In this document: positions 35,501-38,424 of the stretch, one piece after another
Layout of the letters: every line of letters starts with the position of its first letter
Position numbering within the stretch: the first letter of the stretch is position 1
DNA from: Clostridia bacterium
GTDB lineage: Bacteria > Bacillota > Clostridia > Acetivibrionales > DSM-2933
Assembly (NCBI GenBank): GCA_026416815.1
Contig: JAOAEJ010000079.1
Span: 1 to 38,424, forward strand
Length of the DNA stretch: 38,424 nt
Direction of reading: 5' to 3'
The notes under the pieces: model-generated
Seen by the model: the letters and a program-made list of their open reading frames with translations, nothing else
What the model was told of the DNA's origin: nothing
The model's database searches: none
Translations under genes and position numbers: made by a program

Positions 35501-38424
35501 ACCCAAGGTGGCAGGAGTGGTGAGTCTGGATAAGGCAAGTAAGGATCTACCCCTTGACTTTTTTATTCTCTTTTCCTCCACATCGGGAAGCTTGGGCAAT
35601 GTAGGGCAGGCCGATTATGCAGCCGCCAACGCCTTTGTGGATGCATACGCCGGATATCGTAGCAGCTTGGCAGCAGTAAAACAACGTCAGGGTCAAACAT
35701 TGTCGGTCAACTGGCCACTGTGGAAAGCGGGCGGTATGCATGTTGATGAAGAAACTGAAAAAATAATCAGACATAATACAGGTGTAGCTGCCATGAAGAC
35801 TTCCTCGGGAATCAGAGCCTTATATCAAGGCCTGGCCTTTGGCAGGGAGCAGATTATGGTAATGGAAGGCGACCTGCCGCAAATGCAGGTATACATGTCG
35901 GAATTTTTGTCAAAGGTTCATACAGGTATTCTGAAGGAATGTACTCTACAGGTGGACCAGCGGATGTTACGGGAAAAAACCCTATATCAGCTCAAAATTC
36001 TTTTTAGTGAAGTTAGTAAGTTTAGTGTCAGTAGGATTGATCCGGAAGAGCCCATGGAAAGCTATGGGATTGATTCCATAATGATAAACCAGCTCAATCA
36101 GAAACTTGCAGGAATCTTTGGAGAATTATCAAAAACTTTATTCTTTGAATACCAGACTTTGGATGACCTGGCAGGCTATCTTGCAGAGGACTATCCAGAG
36201 GAGTGCATGAGGTTGACCGGGCTTGAAGAGCAAGTACGCATAATACCGAAAAATAAAACTATAGGTTCTTCTATTGGTGAATTCCCTGTACTGGCCTCAT
36301 TGAAGACACCGAACAAACTGGAAGGGATACCTTCTAAGACGACACCTAGTAATAGTATTTTTGAGCCTGTTGCCATAATAGGCATAAGCGGGCATTATCC
36401 ACAGGCAAAAACGTTAAAAGATTACTGGGAGGTTTTAAAAACAGGCAAAGATTGCATTACGGAAATTCCGGAAGAGCGCTGGCCAATAGAAGGATTCTAT
36501 CATAAGGATCCCAGAGAAGCTGTGGCCCTAGGCAAAAGTTACAGCAAATGGGGCGGATTTATAGAAGAATTTGCGGATTTTGATCCTCTCTTCTTCAATA
36601 TTTCACCAAGGGAAGCCCTCAATATGGATCCTCAGGAAAGGTTGATTGTCGAGACCTGCTGGGAAGCGATGGAGGATGGCGGATACACAAGGGAACAGCT
36701 GGCAGGACAGTATAAGCAGCGGGTCGGTGTTTTTATAGGAATTACCAAAACAGGATTTGCGTTACATGGCCCCGAGCTGCGTAGCCAGGGCGAAAACATC
36801 TATCCCAACACTTCATTTTCATCGGTGGCAAATAGAGTTTCGTACCTGCTGAATTTAAAAGGACCCAGCATGCCCATTGACACTATGTGTTCCGCATCTT
36901 TAACAGCCATTCATGAAGCCTGTATGCATCTTCAACATAATGAATGTGAAATGGCAATAGCCGGAGGAGTTAATTTGTATCTGCATCCTTCAACCTATAT
37001 CGAGCTCTGTATGCAGAAAATGCTTTCGTCAGACGGTAAGTGCAGGAGTTTCGGTAAAGGAGCCAGCGGCTTTGTGCCTGGTGAAGGAGTTGGAGTTGTT
37101 TTGCTGAAACCCTTATCCCGGGCGATTGCAGATAAAGACCATATTTATGCAGTTATTAGAGGGACAAGCATTAATCACGGGGGAAAAACCAACGGGTATA
37201 CGGTGCCCAATCCAAATGCTCAAGGAGATCTTATTCGAGCTGCCATGGATAAAGCAGGGATAGACAGCCGGATAATCAGTTACATTGAATCTCACGGAAC
37301 GGGTACAGAGCTTGGCGATCCCATTGAAATCACAGGATTAAGCCAGGCATTTCGAAAAGACACTCAGGACACAGGATTTTGTGCCATTGGTTCGGTAAAA
37401 TCAAATATTGGCCATTTGGAAGCTGCTGCAGGTATTGCAGGAGTTACCAAAGTAGTACTTCAAATGAAACACAAAAAGATAGTTCCAAGCTTGCATTCTA
37501 AAGAATTGAACCCCAATATCAACTTTGAAAAAACTCCATTTGTAGTACAACAGGAGCTTACTGAATGGAAAAGGCCGGTAGTTTGGAACAATGGAGAAAG
37601 CAAAGAATATCCGAGAATCGCTGGTATATCGTCTTTCGGTGCCGGAGGGTCTAATGCCCACGTTATCATTGAGGAATATATTGAAGAGAATATGGAAAGT
37701 TCGCAAACGTTAATAAGTGGAAATTACCCTGCGGTTATTGTGCTTTCGGCAAAGAATGAGGAGCAACTCCGCCAGCAGGTGCTGCAATTGTTGGAAGTAA
37801 TCTGGGAACGGCAATTTTTAGATTCCGATCTGGTTCATATAGCCTATACACTTCAGGTAGGGCGTGAAGCTATGGAAGAGCGCCTGGCTGTAGTTGTGAG
37901 AACTATTGGGGAACTCGAAGAAAAGCTGAAGAGTTTTCTGGAAGGGCAGGATGGTATTGAAGAACTCTATAGGGGACAGGTCAAACGCAATAAAGAGAGT
38001 ATTGCTCTTCTGGCTGAGGATGAGGACATGGCAAAAACAATTGATGCATGGGTTGCCAAAAGAAAGTACAAAAAGCTTCTTGACTTTTGGGTCAAGGGGC
38101 TGACTTTAAATTGGGAGCTGCTCTATGGAGAAGACAAACCCCGCCGTATAAGTCTTCCTACCTACCCATTTGCCAGGGAGCGTTACTGGATACCCCAGAA
38201 CATGAGGAAAAATATCGGACAGAGTACGGCGGAAGCTATAGACACAATACAAGACCTTTATCCGCCGCTGCATAATAATGAGCCGGAAAATTCAGTCGCT
38301 CCGGCATACCAGAACCAGGAGCCTTATGAACTGATGACCTTTGAAGAAATCTGGCAGGAGCAAGACCGCCCCAATACTTCTTCGGTGGAGATGAAAACGA
38401 TAGTTTGTTTTGTATCAAATCGGG
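29571..38424 (+). CDS. Trans-AT polyketide synthase with MT-GNAT-ACP loading module (3' end beyond window)
   Basis: An open frame of about 2,951 codons that continues past the window. Order by residue: winged-helix-like plus methyltransferase-like region (1-440, SAM loop G262-CGNG); GNAT (about 445-640, with H610 in FHEMHGA and R625 in PGYRP); ACP (S697 in MGLDSGD); KS1 (C938, H1073, H1118); no AT, but LPTYPFARERYW docking; DH (about 1385-1690) with catalytic His to Tyr1419 and Asp to Glu1592; KR (about 1865-2040; S2003, Y2016; IRD at the LDD site suggests B type); ACP (S2169 in YGIDSIM); KS2 (C2440, H2575, H2615); post-KS LPTYPFARERYW and a module start. Predicted: a GNAT-made starter is loaded, then one extension leaves a beta-hydroxyl, as DH looks dead. 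ATG follows GAGAGG. Confidence 0.93.
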   Translation, partial: MFTKVKKYCYGCVAIPVILSCKKHGLFNILNRTRPMLFNVIVKELQANSRHLRTALFILESLNWIVRTGKDEYLLTPESEIYEKIPEDIIDLMSFSMGDYNNDSRNDGYKKWIELSLQRWFIENPSIIDFLDGMLLIPILHGLKDNSMLNGMEGLKPGVCEEIVRLLTNKGWVSIVDGGYSLTEEGKNVIGKISTVEEIMVYKPMLENISEIIFRDDNAIPWFKRGRRFSDEKYLSDLEEMILSVFNKAAFGEQPKHIVALGCGNGEFLREIYEIVRKKSLRGNVLEEYPIKLIGIDSDVKALVEMGHTLKDTDYITINCETEEPERVIAAIRGAGISDTENILFVHSFGSNGGFYIERWANIFSKHGLIMLEEHRVKPGIANKFVEEYEGLYIDMLYRFSDEQMAEADGLLMAAAGVGLFPNHSFFRKYPKTIPFSRFTLNYFEQREYSIRYARETDLPDLERLENLCWEPGLRVSTSVLKKRLLKYPEGQLVMEINGKIVGAMYTQRIIEPEDIKKSTFKTVEKLHTEEGTVIQLLTVNILPDMQHLNLGDQLLEFMLQRCGVINGITKTVAVTKCKDYHKHENMPLEGYIGLRNEQGRLVDTVLRFHEMHGAQIKELVPGYRPLDIKNKGNGVFVEYDIHNRQRRDIQINTVQSHINRKSVKEFIVERILQILGIKDENGFTLDRPLMEMGLDSGDLMDLKEQISFEYRLQLEPAFFFEYNTPEKIISYLEKYNVTDDGLNIIESQESIHCKQIDNEKQSEEAAGSKDIAVIGAACRLPGGIMSKEQLWQFLMENKDAITKMPGDRFAWPEYIDPENTHKGIDLGGFMGDIANFDAHFFRISPKEAELIDPQQRILQELSWECLEEAGYSAKAVSGSKTGVFIGASGSDYNRLLDRELENIEAHYGTGVSMAVLSNRISYFYDFHGPSIQLDTACSSSLVAIHEAVKSLQSGECEQALVGGVNVICHPSNSIAYYKAGMLAKAGGCKTFDKGADGYVRGEGAVMIFLKPLEKAQNDNDSILAVIKGSAVNHGGQASGLTVPNPAKQALLLIDAYKTAGVEPETVSYIEAHGTGTSLGDPIEISGLKEAFSQLSGKKTETIDPYCGLGSIKTNIGHLEAAAGIAGLLKVVLCLWYKSIPASLNFKELNPHINLTNTPFYIVNKSQAWQPAKSNSPRRAGVSSFGSGGANAHVVLEEAPSVTKHSSKKLPGYIVCLSAKTEEVLTQKEKDIALWLDKDGRSKNLFDICATLFTGREHFGIRAAYVVRDVQELQEKLREVRDTGFTEGYYRDKRKQLQPGIEQSGRKVLDEIQSNKEASGNEYINSLKTLAELYARGYEPDWRVFFSDAKPCRISLPTYPFARERYWVPKNKAKSNSNAAGCPPIINTIHPLLHQNTSTLIEHRFTSIFSGQEFFLADYIINGKRALPGTACLEMARVAVEQAMGIIEEGPTAICLKNVVWARPMTMGDRPLKVHIELLPREGGEIDYEIYSRTENIDAEPVVYSQGRAVPSSKIEAPVLDLPVSQSLCSLATLSSGECYEAFKTVGLHYGTEYMGIEKVYIGSKQVWVKLSLPSTVSDTLSRFVLHPSLVEAALQAAIGLASGADSDGSKTAAKPALPFNLEELEIFGRCTTSMWALVRPGVESKESDKVQKLDIDLCDEKGKVCVRFKGLSSCILKGEAYSVGERESTGTLMLQPCWKEEAIGSKAVQNYNQHLVMFCENIEVSRDSMENIMHRMRIITLQSKQKSIDKQFQDYAVQVFEELRNIIINKPAGKVLVQVVVPAQGEQQLFSGLSGLLKTAQLENPKLVGQLIEVDENSDVIWDVLEKNGRSPADKHIRYWDGKRYVAGWNEIEASQEEMSIPWKDRGVYLITGGAGGLGLIFAKEITDKARGSVIILTGRSPLNEDKKARLKELESLGARVEYKQVDVTRVEAVSSLIQSIQEEYGNLHGIIHSAGIIRDNFILKKTREELEEVLAPKVAGVVSLDKASKDLPLDFFILFSSTSGSLGNVGQADYAAANAFVDAYAGYRSSLAAVKQRQGQTLSVNWPLWKAGGMHVDEETEKIIRHNTGVAAMKTSSGIRALYQGLAFGREQIMVMEGDLPQMQVYMSEFLSKVHTGILKECTLQVDQRMLREKTLYQLKILFSEVSKFSVSRIDPEEPMESYGIDSIMINQLNQKLAGIFGELSKTLFFEYQTLDDLAGYLAEDYPEECMRLTGLEEQVRIIPKNKTIGSSIGEFPVLASLKTPNKLEGIPSKTTPSNSIFEPVAIIGISGHYPQAKTLKDYWEVLKTGKDCITEIPEERWPIEGFYHKDPREAVALGKSYSKWGGFIEEFADFDPLFFNISPREALNMDPQERLIVETCWEAMEDGGYTREQLAGQYKQRVGVFIGITKTGFALHGPELRSQGENIYPNTSFSSVANRVSYLLNLKGPSMPIDTMCSASLTAIHEACMHLQHNECEMAIAGGVNLYLHPSTYIELCMQKMLSSDGKCRSFGKGASGFVPGEGVGVVLLKPLSRAIADKDHIYAVIRGTSINHGGKTNGYTVPNPNAQGDLIRAAMDKAGIDSRIISYIESHGTGTELGDPIEITGLSQAFRKDTQDTGFCAIGSVKSNIGHLEAAAGIAGVTKVVLQMKHKKIVPSLHSKELNPNINFEKTPFVVQQELTEWKRPVVWNNGESKEYPRIAGISSFGAGGSNAHVIIEEYIEENMESSQTLISGNYPAVIVLSAKNEEQLRQQVLQLLEVIWERQFLDSDLVHIAYTLQVGREAMEERLAVVVRTIGELEEKLKSFLEGQDGIEELYRGQVKRNKESIALLAEDEDMAKTIDAWVAKRKYKKLLDFWVKGLTLNWELLYGEDKPRRISLPTYPFARERYWIPQNMRKNIGQSTAEAIDTIQDLYPPLHNNEPENSVAPAYQNQEPYELMTFEEIWQEQDRPNTSSVEMKTIVCFVSNR

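Noticed and set aside
38087..38275. 62-codon plus-strand frame near the right edge
   Set aside because: It is out of frame within the PKS coding sequence after KS2.

Overview
The window looks like a draft chromosomal contig from a low-GC, spore-forming anaerobic member of the Clostridia, close in flavour to Ruminiclostridium/Clostridium. The evidence is AT-rich DNA, strong GGAGG ribosome binding sites, frequent TTG/GTG starts, an alpha/beta-type small acid-soluble spore protein, and clostridial gene neighbourhoods. The first 19 bases are the Tn5 mosaic end used as a Nextera adapter, so the left edge is a library artefact inside carB.

Layout. (1) 1-7948, minus strand: arginine and carbamoyl-phosphate genes read right to left as argC, argB, [PilZ gene], argD, carA, carB (truncated). 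argC and argD each have an almost identical promoter (TTGCAT-17-TATAAT) overlapped by an ARG-box-like sequence, and terminators separate argCB, the PilZ gene and argD-carAB into three units. argJ is not in the cluster. (2) 8409-20395, plus strand: a MalK/UgpC-type sugar-transport ATPase, a membrane-anchored divergent subtilisin-like protein, a CdaR/PucR-type regulator, then ftsE-ftsX, an M23 peptidase and an S41 C-terminal processing protease (a cell-wall/division group), a spore protein, a methyltransferase, a cold-shock protein and hslO (Hsp33). (3) 20449-21053: a four-gene tRNA operon (Val, Asp, Gly, Cys) with its own promoter and terminator. (4) 21054-25463: about 4.4 kb without an intact gene. 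It holds eroded remnants of a tyrosine recombinase, a NusG/LoaP-type antiterminator, an IS3-family transposase and a 4'-phosphopantetheinyl transferase, plus candidate promoters and a strong terminator. (5) 25464-38424, plus strand: the start of a trans-acyltransferase polyketide synthase (trans-AT PKS) cluster: a PksB-like metallo-hydrolase, a PksD-like acyl hydrolase, a PksE-like malonyltransferase/enoylreductase fusion, and a giant PKS open to the window end with order MT-like, GNAT, ACP, KS, DH (both catalytic residues substituted), KR, ACP, KS.

The two most interesting signals are these. First, the PKS cluster has a rare MT-GNAT-ACP loading module, while the antiterminator and the phosphopantetheinyl transferase expected to serve it are both broken just upstream, and the metallo-hydrolase has lost a metal-ligand His. 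The biosynthetic core is open, but its support functions look damaged. Second, a roughly 100-nt structured element occurs three times (argD leader, ftsE leader, and upstream of the cold-shock gene) with compensatory stem changes and a conserved core. It may be an undescribed RNA element or a palindromic mobile repeat.

All identifications come from reading motifs and gene order. No database search was run.
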